A stretch of DNA of 64,000 nucleotides. Source: Moraxella osloensis (lineage in GTDB: Bacteria > Pseudomonadota > Gammaproteobacteria > Pseudomonadales > Moraxellaceae). The position numbers and the translations under genes were made by a program. Below the pieces are notes generated by a model. That model made no database searches and was not told the origin of the DNA. It saw only the letters and a list, made by a program, of their open reading frames with translations. The DNA is taken from assembly GCF_009867135.1 (NCBI RefSeq), contig NZ_CP047226.1:1240001-1304000 (forward strand). The letters are read 5' to 3'. Shown here in pieces: positions 44,958 through 52,942 of the stretch (positions are counted from its first letter, which is position 1; each line of letters begins with the position of its first letter).

Positions 44958-46403
44958 ATGTACGTTAATTCAAGTACGCAATCACCGACTGTAGCAGTCA
45001 TTGGCGGTGGTTCAGCAGGTTCTACGATTGCTATACGGCTGGCGATGGCGGGCATCCATGTGCATTTGATTGAAAAAAATCCCAGCCTTATCAACGCCCC
45101 ACCCATGTGTCATCTGCATGCAGGTGGCAATTTGTACCGCGAAATCAGTGATGAAGATTGCCGCATGTTGATGCGCCAATGTATTGATATTGCCAAGTTA
45201 TATCCAGAGAGTATCGATGTGCGCCCCACCCTCATCACGGTGCCAAAACGCGATAACAGCACCGCCACTGACTTACTGCCACGTCTTGATATGTTAACGG
45301 CTTACTATCAATCATTGGTTGATGCTGACCCTAGCAACCAAGTGTTAGGCAATGTCGAAGATTATTACCGAGTGTATGACAAGCAGCAAATTCAACAACT
45401 GATTCAATTAGCAGCTAAAGACATTCCGACCACCACGGATGAGTGGGTTGTGGCGGCCCTTAAAGTAATGGATTTGGAAAAACTGCAATACCCCATCATT
45501 GCGGTGCAAGAATTTGGCTGGAATATTTTTAGACTCTCTGCCAGTGCTTTTTTACAATTGCAGCGCCTACAGCGCGCGCAGGTACATTTAAATGCCCAAG
45601 TTGATGATTTAAAACGTCATATGGATGGCTGGCAAGTGTCTTTTACCGATGAGCATGACGAGCTTCAGCAAATCTATGCTGATTTCGTAGTTAATGCTTG
45701 CGGGTTTAGAACCGGTATTATTGATGACAAAGCAGGCGTGCATATCAAACGCATGGTTGAATTTAAAGCTTCCTATATCAGTGAATGGCGTGATTATAAG
45801 GGGCGTTTGCCTGAGATTATTTTTCATGGTGAGCGTGGCACGCCCAATGGCATGGCGCAGTTCACCCCTTATCCTGACGGGTTTTTTCAGCTACATGGCA
45901 TGACCGAAAACATCACCTTATTTAATGATGGGTTGACCAAAGCCACACCAGAAAGCAGCCAACCGCCCATTAATCCACAATATCTAAATTATATTGAAAA
46001 CGGCTGGGAGCCAAACGCACTAAAACAGCGCACCCAAAACGCCATAGATTATGTCAGTGAATTTGTGCCAAGTTTTCGAAATGCACAAGCAGGAGATAAT
46101 GCGTTATATGGTGGGCAGCAAGTACCGAGTGATGATATTACTGTGCGCGTCGCAGATTTGCAGGTGTTTGCCAAGCTGCGTTATGCGGTGGCAGAAAATG
46201 TGAAAGCCAATTCTACCCTAGATGTGGCAGATAAAGTCATGGATGCGCTAGTTGATGCCAATTTGATAGAAAAATCTGCTTGCAAACGTCCCAACTGGCA
46301 CAAAATCGACGTCAATGAGGTCAATATAGTGGCACGCGATATTGCCAAAGCCCGGCATTACCCGTTACCGATGGCAAAAGTGAATCAGCGCTTACTGGTT
46401 TGA
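44958..46403 (+). CDS. FAD-binding oxidoreductase of unknown substrate
   Basis: 481 residues. An N-terminal dinucleotide-binding fold, VAVIGGGSAGSTIAIRLAMAGIHVHLIEKN, marks an FAD-dependent oxidoreductase (DAO/halogenase-like superfamily). NACGFRTG and a long middle domain follow. I cannot name the substrate and see no catalytic signature of known halogenases. The gene is alone, divergent from the fasciclin gene with about 260 bp between that also hold the dyad; a further half-site-like TATACTA lies near 44836. A strong bidirectional terminator follows. Confidence 0.7.
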   Translation: MYVNSSTQSPTVAVIGGGSAGSTIAIRLAMAGIHVHLIEKNPSLINAPPMCHLHAGGNLYREISDEDCRMLMRQCIDIAKLYPESIDVRPTLITVPKRDNSTATDLLPRLDMLTAYYQSLVDADPSNQVLGNVEDYYRVYDKQQIQQLIQLAAKDIPTTTDEWVVAALKVMDLEKLQYPIIAVQEFGWNIFRLSASAFLQLQRLQRAQVHLNAQVDDLKRHMDGWQVSFTDEHDELQQIYADFVVNACGFRTGIIDDKAGVHIKRMVEFKASYISEWRDYKGRLPEIIFHGERGTPNGMAQFTPYPDGFFQLHGMTENITLFNDGLTKATPESSQPPINPQYLNYIENGWEPNALKQRTQNAIDYVSEFVPSFRNAQAGDNALYGGQQVPSDDITVRVADLQVFAKLRYAVAENVKANSTLDVADKVMDALVDANLIEKSACKRPNWHKIDVNEVNIVARDIAKARHYPLPMAKVNQRLLV

Positions 46404-46416
46404 TGGATTGCTTGAT

Positions 46417-46446
46417 AAAAAAGGTAGAAAAAATTCTACCTTTTTT
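46417..46446. terminator. Bidirectional terminator (FAD protein / acyl-CoA ligase)
   Basis: Perfect 13-bp stem AAAAAAGGTAGAA / TTCTACCTTTTTT with an A4 loop between convergent genes. Confidence 0.9.
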
Positions 46447-46464
46447 ACTTTATCGTGATTAAGT

Positions 46465-46480
46465 AATAGTCTAAGCAAAT
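46465..46480 (+). repeat. Uptake-sequence-like motif, copy 5 (one change)
   Basis: AATAGTCTAAGCAAAT, 15 of 16 positions. It lies antisense across the stop codon of the acyl-CoA ligase gene. Confidence 0.55.
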
Positions 46481-48135
46481 AACCCTTGCGCATATTGATC
46501 GCGGATGACTTTTTTGTCAATTTTACCCACGCTGGTTTTCGGCAATTCCGTGATAAATTTCACATCCTGCGGAATACCGTATTTTGGCAAATGACCGCGC
46601 TCATACGCTTGTTGCGCAATCGCGATGATGTCTTCAGCTTTGGTGTCTTGATAATCGGGTTTGAGCACAATCAACGCCATCGGACGCTCACCCCAGCGCG
46701 CATCAGGAATCGCAATCACAGCAATGTCGGCAACGCTTGGGTGTAATGACATGATGGTTTCTACTTCAAGCGAAGATATCCATTCGCCCCCCGATTTGAT
46801 GACATCTTTTAGTCGGTCGGTGATTTTGACATTGCCTTTTGCGTCCATCCAACCGATGTCTTGGGTGTGCAGATAACCGCCCTCCCACAGCTCGTTGCCT
46901 GCGTCCTGATTTTTGTAGTAACTTTGCGTCAACCAAGGTGAACGTACCACGATTTCGCCTGTGGATGTGCCATCGTTTGGCATACGTTTGCCGTTGTGCC
47001 AGATTTGTAAATCGACCAATGGTACTGGTGAGCCAGACAAGCAGCGATGCTCAATTTGTTGTTCTTCGCTCATGTCTTGGAATGTTTCATCAAAGTTGAC
47101 AATGCTGATAATAGGACAAGTCTCTGACATGCCATAGCCCGTACAAACTTCGATGCCGCTGGCTACAGCCATTTTGGCAAGCCCTTGATTGAGTTTAGAG
47201 CCGCCGATGACCATTTTTAAGCCGTTGAATTTTTCTTGGCGTCTGTTGATTTCACCCAGTAGCATTTGCAAAATCGTTGGTACGCCATGCGTGGTGGTAA
47301 CATTGTGTTTTTTTACCAAGTCAACCATCGTGGAAGGCACATAGCGACCTGGATAGATTTGCTCCAGTCCGAGCATGGTTGCGACAAAAGGAAACCCCCA
47401 AGCATGGACATGGAACATCGGTGTCATTGGCATATAGACATCTGAGTAGCGCAGCCCTTGGCCTTCGATATTAAGTGCATTTGAAACGGCAACGACGAGC
47501 GTATGCATGACGATTTGACGATGGCTAAAAAATACGCCTTTGGGATTGCCTGTTGTACCGCTGGTATAGAAGGTTGTGGCAATGGTGTTTTCATCAAAAT
47601 CTTCAAACTCGTACTCATCGCTGGCTTGTGCTAGCATGGCTTCGTATTCGCCTTGGGCATATGGGGGCATTGGCGTGTTGTTATCATCCAACCAAATCAC
47701 ATGCTCGACCGATGGCGCATCTTGGGTATGGCTTTTGATCATCGGTGAAAATTCTGAATTTAACAGTAGCGCTTTTGGTTTGGCATGATTGATGGTATAT
47801 AGCACTTTGTCTTCTGACAAACGCACATTGACGGTTTGCAAGATATAGCCACACATCGGGATGGCAAAATAACATTCCAAATAACGGTGTGTATCCCAAT
47901 CCATGACCGCAACCACATCGCCTTTTTGTAGATTTAAGCCTTTTAAGACATTGGCTAAGCGATTGACACGTTTGAAAAACTCATGATAGGTGTAGCTGGT
48001 TTTGTCGGCGTAATGGATTTTTTTGTCACCAGAGACCACTTTGGCGCGAGACAATAAATTTTTGATAAGCAAGGGAAAACCATAAGCTTGGTCTGCTTGG
48101 AGGTAGTTTTCGTGTTGATTTAAAATAGCTGTCAT
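46471..48135 (-). CDS. Medium/long-chain fatty-acid-CoA ligase (AlkK-like)
   Basis: 554 residues of the acyl-adenylate-forming family. The P-loop FYTSGTTGNPKGVFFSHRQ, GYGMSETCPI, and the C-terminal ITDRLKDVIKSGGEWISSLEVE followed by KTSVGKIDKK (catalytic lysine) are all present. These enzymes activate fatty acids for beta-oxidation; the sequence resembles the AlkK/medium-chain branch, but chain length is not fixed by sequence. It is divergent from roxA across a 259-bp space holding a 13-bp inverted repeat, which could be an operator. Confidence 0.9.
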   Translation of the reverse strand: MTAILNQHENYLQADQAYGFPLLIKNLLSRAKVVSGDKKIHYADKTSYTYHEFFKRVNRLANVLKGLNLQKGDVVAVMDWDTHRYLECYFAIPMCGYILQTVNVRLSEDKVLYTINHAKPKALLLNSEFSPMIKSHTQDAPSVEHVIWLDDNNTPMPPYAQGEYEAMLAQASDEYEFEDFDENTIATTFYTSGTTGNPKGVFFSHRQIVMHTLVVAVSNALNIEGQGLRYSDVYMPMTPMFHVHAWGFPFVATMLGLEQIYPGRYVPSTMVDLVKKHNVTTTHGVPTILQMLLGEINRRQEKFNGLKMVIGGSKLNQGLAKMAVASGIEVCTGYGMSETCPIISIVNFDETFQDMSEEQQIEHRCLSGSPVPLVDLQIWHNGKRMPNDGTSTGEIVVRSPWLTQSYYKNQDAGNELWEGGYLHTQDIGWMDAKGNVKITDRLKDVIKSGGEWISSLEVETIMSLHPSVADIAVIAIPDARWGERPMALIVLKPDYQDTKAEDIIAIAQQAYERGHLPKYGIPQDVKFITELPKTSVGKIDKKVIRDQYAQGLFA

Positions 48136-48253
48136 AGAACATTCCTTTGTTGTGATATAACCAACGAGTCAATCAAATATTGCTCGTCTAACTTTGCTGT
48201 GAGTACTTCCTTGTGAATATTGACTATATACGAGCGGCAAAGCCAATACAACA

Positions 48254-48294
48254 AAAAATATGAAACTTTCCAGTTCAATATGTTTCATATTTTT
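48254..48294. promoter_or_regulatory. Inverted repeat between acyl-CoA ligase and roxA
   Basis: Perfect 13-bp arms AAAAATATGAAAC (48254-48266) and GTTTCATATTTTT (48282-48294) with a 15-base spacer, about 120 bp upstream of the ligase. It may be an operator for a fatty-acid-responsive regulator. Confidence 0.5.
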
Positions 48295-48353
48295 ACGCTT
48301 TTTTTACACTTTGGTGAAAAAAATTTTATTATGGGGTTTTGATAGACTGCCTT

Positions 48354-48362
48354 TGCTATAAT
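48354..48362 (+). promoter_or_regulatory. Extended -10 promoter of roxA
   Basis: TGCTATAAT, a consensus extended -10 element, about 32 bp before the ATG. No good -35 box is present. Confidence 0.55.
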
Positions 48363-48394
48363 GCGCGTTACATATCCCCACTGAACGAAAAAAT

Positions 48395-49582
48395 ATGACC
48401 CAGCATTTTTGTTTGCCTAGCGATATCAGCCCCGAACAATTTTTGAGCGAGTACTGGCAAAAAAAACCACTGCTAATCAAGCAGGGCTTGCCGCAATTGG
48501 TTGGTATGTTTGAGCCAAACGATATCATCGGGCTTGCGCAAGATGAAGACGCCACTGCCCGACTCATCAGCGAAAATAACCAGCAATGGTCACTTAAAAC
48601 CAGCCCTCTTGCCGCCAAAGACTTTCAAAAACTGCCAAAACATTGGACAGTGCTGGTGCAAAATATGGAACAATGGTCGCCAGCGCTTGGCAACCTATGG
48701 CATGCGTTTGATTTTATTCCGCAGTGGCAACGTGATGACATCATGGTATCGTATGCGCCATCAGGTGGCAGCGTTGGCAAACATTATGACAATTATGATG
48801 TCTTTTTGGCACAAGGGTATGGCAAACGGCATTGGCAATTGGGCAAGTATTGCGACCAAACAACCCAATTTGAAGCAGGTCAACCGATTCGTTTGATGAA
48901 TGAGATGGGCGAGCTGATATTTGATGAGGTGCTTGAGCCGGGCGATGTGCTGTATGTGCCGACCAATCTCTCCCATTACGGGGTAGCAGTTGAGGATTGT
49001 TTGACTTTTTCGTTTGGATTTAGACGACCTACCCCATTACAGCTGCTCGATAGTTTGGCAGATGTCGCTACCCATTTTGATGATTTAGCCATTCCCCTCA
49101 AAATCAACCAACCAGCGGCAGTTGCAGGCGAGCTGTCGATAGCCAGTATTCAAGATATCAAAGCGCAGATGATTGCGCTGCTAAACTCTGAACTTGGCGA
49201 TGAAATAATCACTCAAGCGATTAGCGAAACGGTAAGCAAACGTCAATATGAGCTGATGCTCCCTGACGCGTATGCCGATATTGATGAGATACAAAGCGCC
49301 TTGGCAGCGGGTGCAGTCATCAGGCAGGATATGTCTAGCCGTATTATCTTTACCCAAACCGAAACCGACTCACAAACTCAAGCAAAAATCTATGTCAATG
49401 GCTGTGCCATCGACGCAGACGATATACCCGCTAATGCGCAATCACTCCTTATTCGGCTTGCCAATGGCGAATCCGTCGATGAACAAATTTTGCAAGCAGC
49501 CGATGTCGAAACTGATATAATTTGTGATTGGATAGAAAATGGCTGGGTAGTGATTGATTACCCTGAAGAAATCATTGGATAA
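48395..49582 (+). CDS. roxA: Ribosomal protein L16 arginine hydroxylase (RoxA/YcfD)
   Basis: A 395-residue JmjC/cupin 2-oxoglutarate- and iron-dependent oxygenase. RoxA hydroxylates an arginine of ribosomal protein L16. The start ISPEQFLSEYWQKKPLLIKQGLP, iron ligands in KHYDNYDVFLAQGYGKRHW (H-x-D) and LSHYGVAVEDCLTFSFGFRRP (distal histidine) are typical, and the C-terminal winged-helix-like part is also present. It probably heads a short operon with the next gene, which begins 12 bp after its stop. Confidence 0.93.
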   Translation: MTQHFCLPSDISPEQFLSEYWQKKPLLIKQGLPQLVGMFEPNDIIGLAQDEDATARLISENNQQWSLKTSPLAAKDFQKLPKHWTVLVQNMEQWSPALGNLWHAFDFIPQWQRDDIMVSYAPSGGSVGKHYDNYDVFLAQGYGKRHWQLGKYCDQTTQFEAGQPIRLMNEMGELIFDEVLEPGDVLYVPTNLSHYGVAVEDCLTFSFGFRRPTPLQLLDSLADVATHFDDLAIPLKINQPAAVAGELSIASIQDIKAQMIALLNSELGDEIITQAISETVSKRQYELMLPDAYADIDEIQSALAAGAVIRQDMSSRIIFTQTETDSQTQAKIYVNGCAIDADDIPANAQSLLIRLANGESVDEQILQAADVETDIICDWIENGWVVIDYPEEIIG

Positions 49583-49594
49583 CGAAAAAATATT

Positions 49595-50266
49595 ATGAGC
49601 TATTATTTTGGGTTTACCCCTTCCGCAGAATTGAGCGCTACCATTGATAAGGCGTATGAGCTGATTGCTAGCAAAAGTAGCGAACGTTATGACGTTTATC
49701 GCGATAAAATCACCCAGTTGACCAGTAAAGAGCTGATGGATGCGCTACTGATTAAATTAATCGAATCGCTACCCGATGATTCAGAACGAAAATCGCATTT
49801 GATTAAAACCGCAGAAACCATTGAAGCGACTAGCAACAAACTCATTAACACACTATTAAGCCCTACAAAAAATGAAGATGTGTTACCCAGCTTTGATTTT
49901 TTTGACCAAAAAGTGTTAAAAAACACCCAATCGGGTGAACGTCGTATCTCAGTGCCACTCACTGACGAGTTAGCAAAGAGTTTACTGGCTACTATAGAAA
50001 ATGTCCAAGCAGGTAAAGGGCTTGAAGAGCAGCAAAATTTAATTCGGTTATTTAGCGAGCTAACCAAAGCCTGTTTGCAGCATTTTTTGGTCGATTTTAC
50101 CAAAACGCTCAATTTAAATATGCTGAAACGCGCGGCGATTCCAGTGACCGATGGCATCATCGTCAAAGTAATTGATATCGCGCTACGCCGTTTAATCCCA
50201 CAAATGCCACAAGAATCGCTTGAGCGTTTTACCAAACATTACCAAGCGTTAATATTTAACGATTAG
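49595..50266 (+). CDS. Conserved-looking hypothetical protein
   Basis: 223 residues, largely alpha-helical and hydrophilic, with no signal peptide, membrane segment or cysteine cluster. I do not recognise a family. The N-terminus (YYFGFTPSAELSATIDKAYELIASKSSERYDVYRDKITQLTSKELMDALLIKLI) and C-terminus (RRLIPQMPQESLERFTKHYQALIF) look well folded. It is 12 bp from roxA and probably co-transcribed. An antisense frame of 179 codons over it is a shadow. Confidence 0.6.
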   Translation: MSYYFGFTPSAELSATIDKAYELIASKSSERYDVYRDKITQLTSKELMDALLIKLIESLPDDSERKSHLIKTAETIEATSNKLINTLLSPTKNEDVLPSFDFFDQKVLKNTQSGERRISVPLTDELAKSLLATIENVQAGKGLEEQQNLIRLFSELTKACLQHFLVDFTKTLNLNMLKRAAIPVTDGIIVKVIDIALRRLIPQMPQESLERFTKHYQALIFND

Positions 50267-50346
50267 GTATTGCTAACCGTTATTATTCAATTGGCTAAAA
50301 TTGCGTTACAATAGCCCACTTATTTTTTTAAATTAATAGGTCCACC

Positions 50347-50904
50347 ATGAATCAACTTAGCAATCAGCAAATCGAAGAAGCGCTACGCAATTCTGAATGT
50401 CTTATCAGTAGCTTTGAAGTGAGTAGTGCTTATGAGCGTTTGGCAGCCAGTGTCAACCTGCACTATGCAGGTCAAAATCCCATTGTGATGGTGGTGATGA
50501 ATGGCGGGTTGATTCCAGCAGGTCAACTACTTACCCTGTTTACCTTCTACCATCGTATGTACTATATCCATGCTACCCGCTATCGCAACAACCAAGGCAC
50601 CAATGAACTTGAGTGGAAATTTAAACCTGAAATTGATTTGGCGGGCGAAGATATTTTATTGATTGATGATATTTTTGATGAAGGCATTACCCTAAAAGCG
50701 GTGGTGGACGAGCTGGCAAAAGAAAATCCAAAATCTATCCGCACCTGTGTGCTACTCAATAAACTCCATGACCGAAAAGTGCAAGAGTTTAAAGTCGATT
50801 TTGTGGGTCTAGATGTGGCAGATCGCTATGTGTATGGCTGCGGTATGGACTATCACGGCTATCTACGCCATATGCCAGGGATTTATGCGTTAAAAAATGT
50901 GTAA
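50347..50904 (+). CDS. hpt: Hypoxanthine(-guanine) phosphoribosyltransferase
   Basis: A 185-residue purine salvage enzyme that makes IMP or GMP from base and PRPP. The PRPP-binding motif ILLIDDIFDEGIT is present, along with VVMNGGLIPAG at the N-terminal flexible loop and DVADRYVYGCGMDYHGYLR near the C-terminus. It resembles the Hpt form of Acinetobacter and relatives rather than Gpt. It has its own intergenic region and a strong terminator. Confidence 0.88.
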   Translation: MNQLSNQQIEEALRNSECLISSFEVSSAYERLAASVNLHYAGQNPIVMVVMNGGLIPAGQLLTLFTFYHRMYYIHATRYRNNQGTNELEWKFKPEIDLAGEDILLIDDIFDEGITLKAVVDELAKENPKSIRTCVLLNKLHDRKVQEFKVDFVGLDVADRYVYGCGMDYHGYLRHMPGIYALKNV

Positions 50905-50921
50905 AACTGCTTGTCATAAAT

Positions 50922-50949
50922 AAAAAGGTATCTCATGATACCTTTTTTT
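50922..50949. terminator. Bidirectional terminator (hpt / recD)
   Basis: 11-bp stem AAAAAGGTATC / GATACCTTTTT with a 4-base loop (TCAT); the final T-run continues to 50949. It also fits the end of recD on the minus strand. Confidence 0.9.
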
Positions 50950-52912
50950 ATGGCGTGTTGTTAAGATGATTAAATTGTAGTTGCAAGCCAGTTTGTCGAA
51001 CGGCTTTTTGCGTCACAGCTAACTCAAAATTCTCTTTAGCGCTATATATGGATAAGGCGGATTTACTGCGCGTCACCGCTGTATAAATCAGCGCTTGGCT
51101 TAGTAGCCTTGTATGGGCTTTATCAATACAAATGGCGACCGTGTGAAATTCTGAGCCTTGTGATTTATGAATGGTCATCGCATACGCATAGTCACAACTT
51201 TCACGGCTTAATCGCTGAATAGGTATCACTTTTTCTGCAAAACACGCGTATAACTGCCCTTGGTACAACAAACAAATCGCAATATCGCCATTGAATAACC
51301 CCAACTGATAATCATTGTTTTGGATGATAATCGGTAAACCGTGATAAAAGTAAGCTTTGGTTCGCGTGATTTTGGAAAAATCGGTAAAAGCTAGGCTCAT
51401 CTTTTGGTTGATTGATTGGGTGCCCAATTGTCCTTGATGACCTGCACACAGAATACGATAACTATCAAATACCTCAAACAATTCTTTTCGATTATTCGCT
51501 TCAAAAATATTGACAGGCTTGCTGTACCATTGCTGCATAAGCGCAAAAAATGGATGATAAGGTTTCGCTAATTGGTTGAAAACAGCAGGCAAACTCGAAG
51601 ACGCATCAATTGGGTAAAAAGGAATATTGGCTGTTTGCTGCTTGGTTTGCTGTGTTTTACCAGCCAAGTCTGGTGGATTTTCACTTTGAAATGGCTTACT
51701 TGCTTGCAAATCAATGGGTTGTAATAATCGCTGGATGAGTTTTATTTTTTTAGGTGCAGGCAAATTTTGCTGAATGGCGAGCGCAAACTGACCGATAACT
51801 GAATTTGAATCAAAGCGTTTTGACTCCGTCAATTCCGTGATATAAGGCTGCAAACGCGTCACCGCGCACAAATCTGATAGAACCGACCCCGCATCTACCG
51901 CAGCCAGCTGATTGGCATCACCCAACAAAATTAGCCGACCCGTGGGTTTGATAGCATCAACCAACTGACTGGCGAGCTCAAGCCCTAGCATGGAGGCTTC
52001 ATCTACGATAATCAAATCATCGGGTAATGGATTTTTGGCGTGATAGCGTGGTATCCCATCACGACCAATACCCAACAGCCGATGTAAGGTTTTTGCATTG
52101 TCCAAAGTGATTTCTTCATCCTGCAAACTTTTTTGCAAAGATTGTTGCATACGCTGCGCCGCCTTCCCTGTGGGTGCCGTCAAGGTGATAGATAAAGGCG
52201 GTAAATTAGGGTCCTGTTTTCTTTTATGCTCATGCCCCTTTTGCAGCGTGGTTACCAGTTTAGCCACGGTAAAAGTTTTGCCGGTACCAGGTCCACCGAT
52301 AATAATACTCAGTGCGTGTTGACTCGACTTGTCGATGGCGAGTTGCTGCATCGCATTGGGCTTGGGCGCCAAACCATTATCGATGTCCTGTGATGATGAT
52401 ATGCCACTAAACGCCGCCACTTTTCTATGGGCAATTTTCATCAGCTGCTTGGCTAAAGATTGTTCTGCATACCATTGCCGATGTAGCCAAACAATGTAGC
52501 TAACTTGCGTTTCACCAACTCCATCGTCTGATTGGTCGAGCTTTTGAAGAATGATAGGTGTATTGGTGCCATGGTTGTCTAACTTACCACACGCCCCTAT
52601 TACGCTTGCCCAGTTATTGTCCGTCAACTCTGCAATCAGTGATTTTTCATTCTCATCGCTGATAGTCATTTCATAAACGGTATGACCTTCTGACAGTTGT
52701 TCATTGATTTGGTCAAAGATTTGCAAGATTTTCGGTTTTTCTTTTGTATTTTTGCTGTTATTTTGAATTTCTTTGCTTAGGCTATTTTTATTGGTTTCTG
52801 TGTTAGTTAACTGTGATTTTTGCTGCTTACGGTATTGGATAAAATTGGCTAATTGGGTTAATTTAGCGATTTCTTCAATTGTAGCGGTTGGCTCAGTCGT
52901 GTTTGTTTTCAT
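50948..52912 (-). CDS. recD: Exodeoxyribonuclease V subunit alpha (RecD)
   Basis: RecD is the fast 5'-to-3' helicase of the RecBCD helicase-nuclease that processes double-strand breaks and degrades foreign linear DNA. The Walker A motif is GGPGTGKTFTV, Walker B DLIIVDEASMLGLELA, and the late motifs AMTIHKSQGSEFHTV and YTAVTRSKSALSIY match SF1B helicases. At 654 residues it is slightly longer than E. coli RecD (608). The N-terminus has a low-complexity Asn/Lys stretch containing the repeated motif (NSLSK). It is last in the recC-recB-recD order, 30 bp after recB. Confidence 0.93.
   Translation of the reverse strand: MKTNTTEPTATIEEIAKLTQLANFIQYRKQQKSQLTNTETNKNSLSKEIQNNSKNTKEKPKILQIFDQINEQLSEGHTVYEMTISDENEKSLIAELTDNNWASVIGACGKLDNHGTNTPIILQKLDQSDDGVGETQVSYIVWLHRQWYAEQSLAKQLMKIAHRKVAAFSGISSSQDIDNGLAPKPNAMQQLAIDKSSQHALSIIIGGPGTGKTFTVAKLVTTLQKGHEHKRKQDPNLPPLSITLTAPTGKAAQRMQQSLQKSLQDEEITLDNAKTLHRLLGIGRDGIPRYHAKNPLPDDLIIVDEASMLGLELASQLVDAIKPTGRLILLGDANQLAAVDAGSVLSDLCAVTRLQPYITELTESKRFDSNSVIGQFALAIQQNLPAPKKIKLIQRLLQPIDLQASKPFQSENPPDLAGKTQQTKQQTANIPFYPIDASSSLPAVFNQLAKPYHPFFALMQQWYSKPVNIFEANNRKELFEVFDSYRILCAGHQGQLGTQSINQKMSLAFTDFSKITRTKAYFYHGLPIIIQNNDYQLGLFNGDIAICLLYQGQLYACFAEKVIPIQRLSRESCDYAYAMTIHKSQGSEFHTVAICIDKAHTRLLSQALIYTAVTRSKSALSIYSAKENFELAVTQKAVRQTGLQLQFNHLNNTP
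52771..52786 (-). repeat. Uptake-sequence-like motif, copy 6 (in recD)
   Basis: Sense to recD, AATAGCCTAAGCAAAG; exact 12-base core at 52775-52786. Encodes NSLSK. Confidence 0.78.
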
Positions 52913-52942
52913 AATAAATTCTTTATGTGTGATTGTTAAATG

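Noticed and set aside
49696-50235. 179-codon minus-strand frame
   Set aside because: Antisense to the hypothetical gene at 49595-50266, which has a better start, operon position and protein-like composition.
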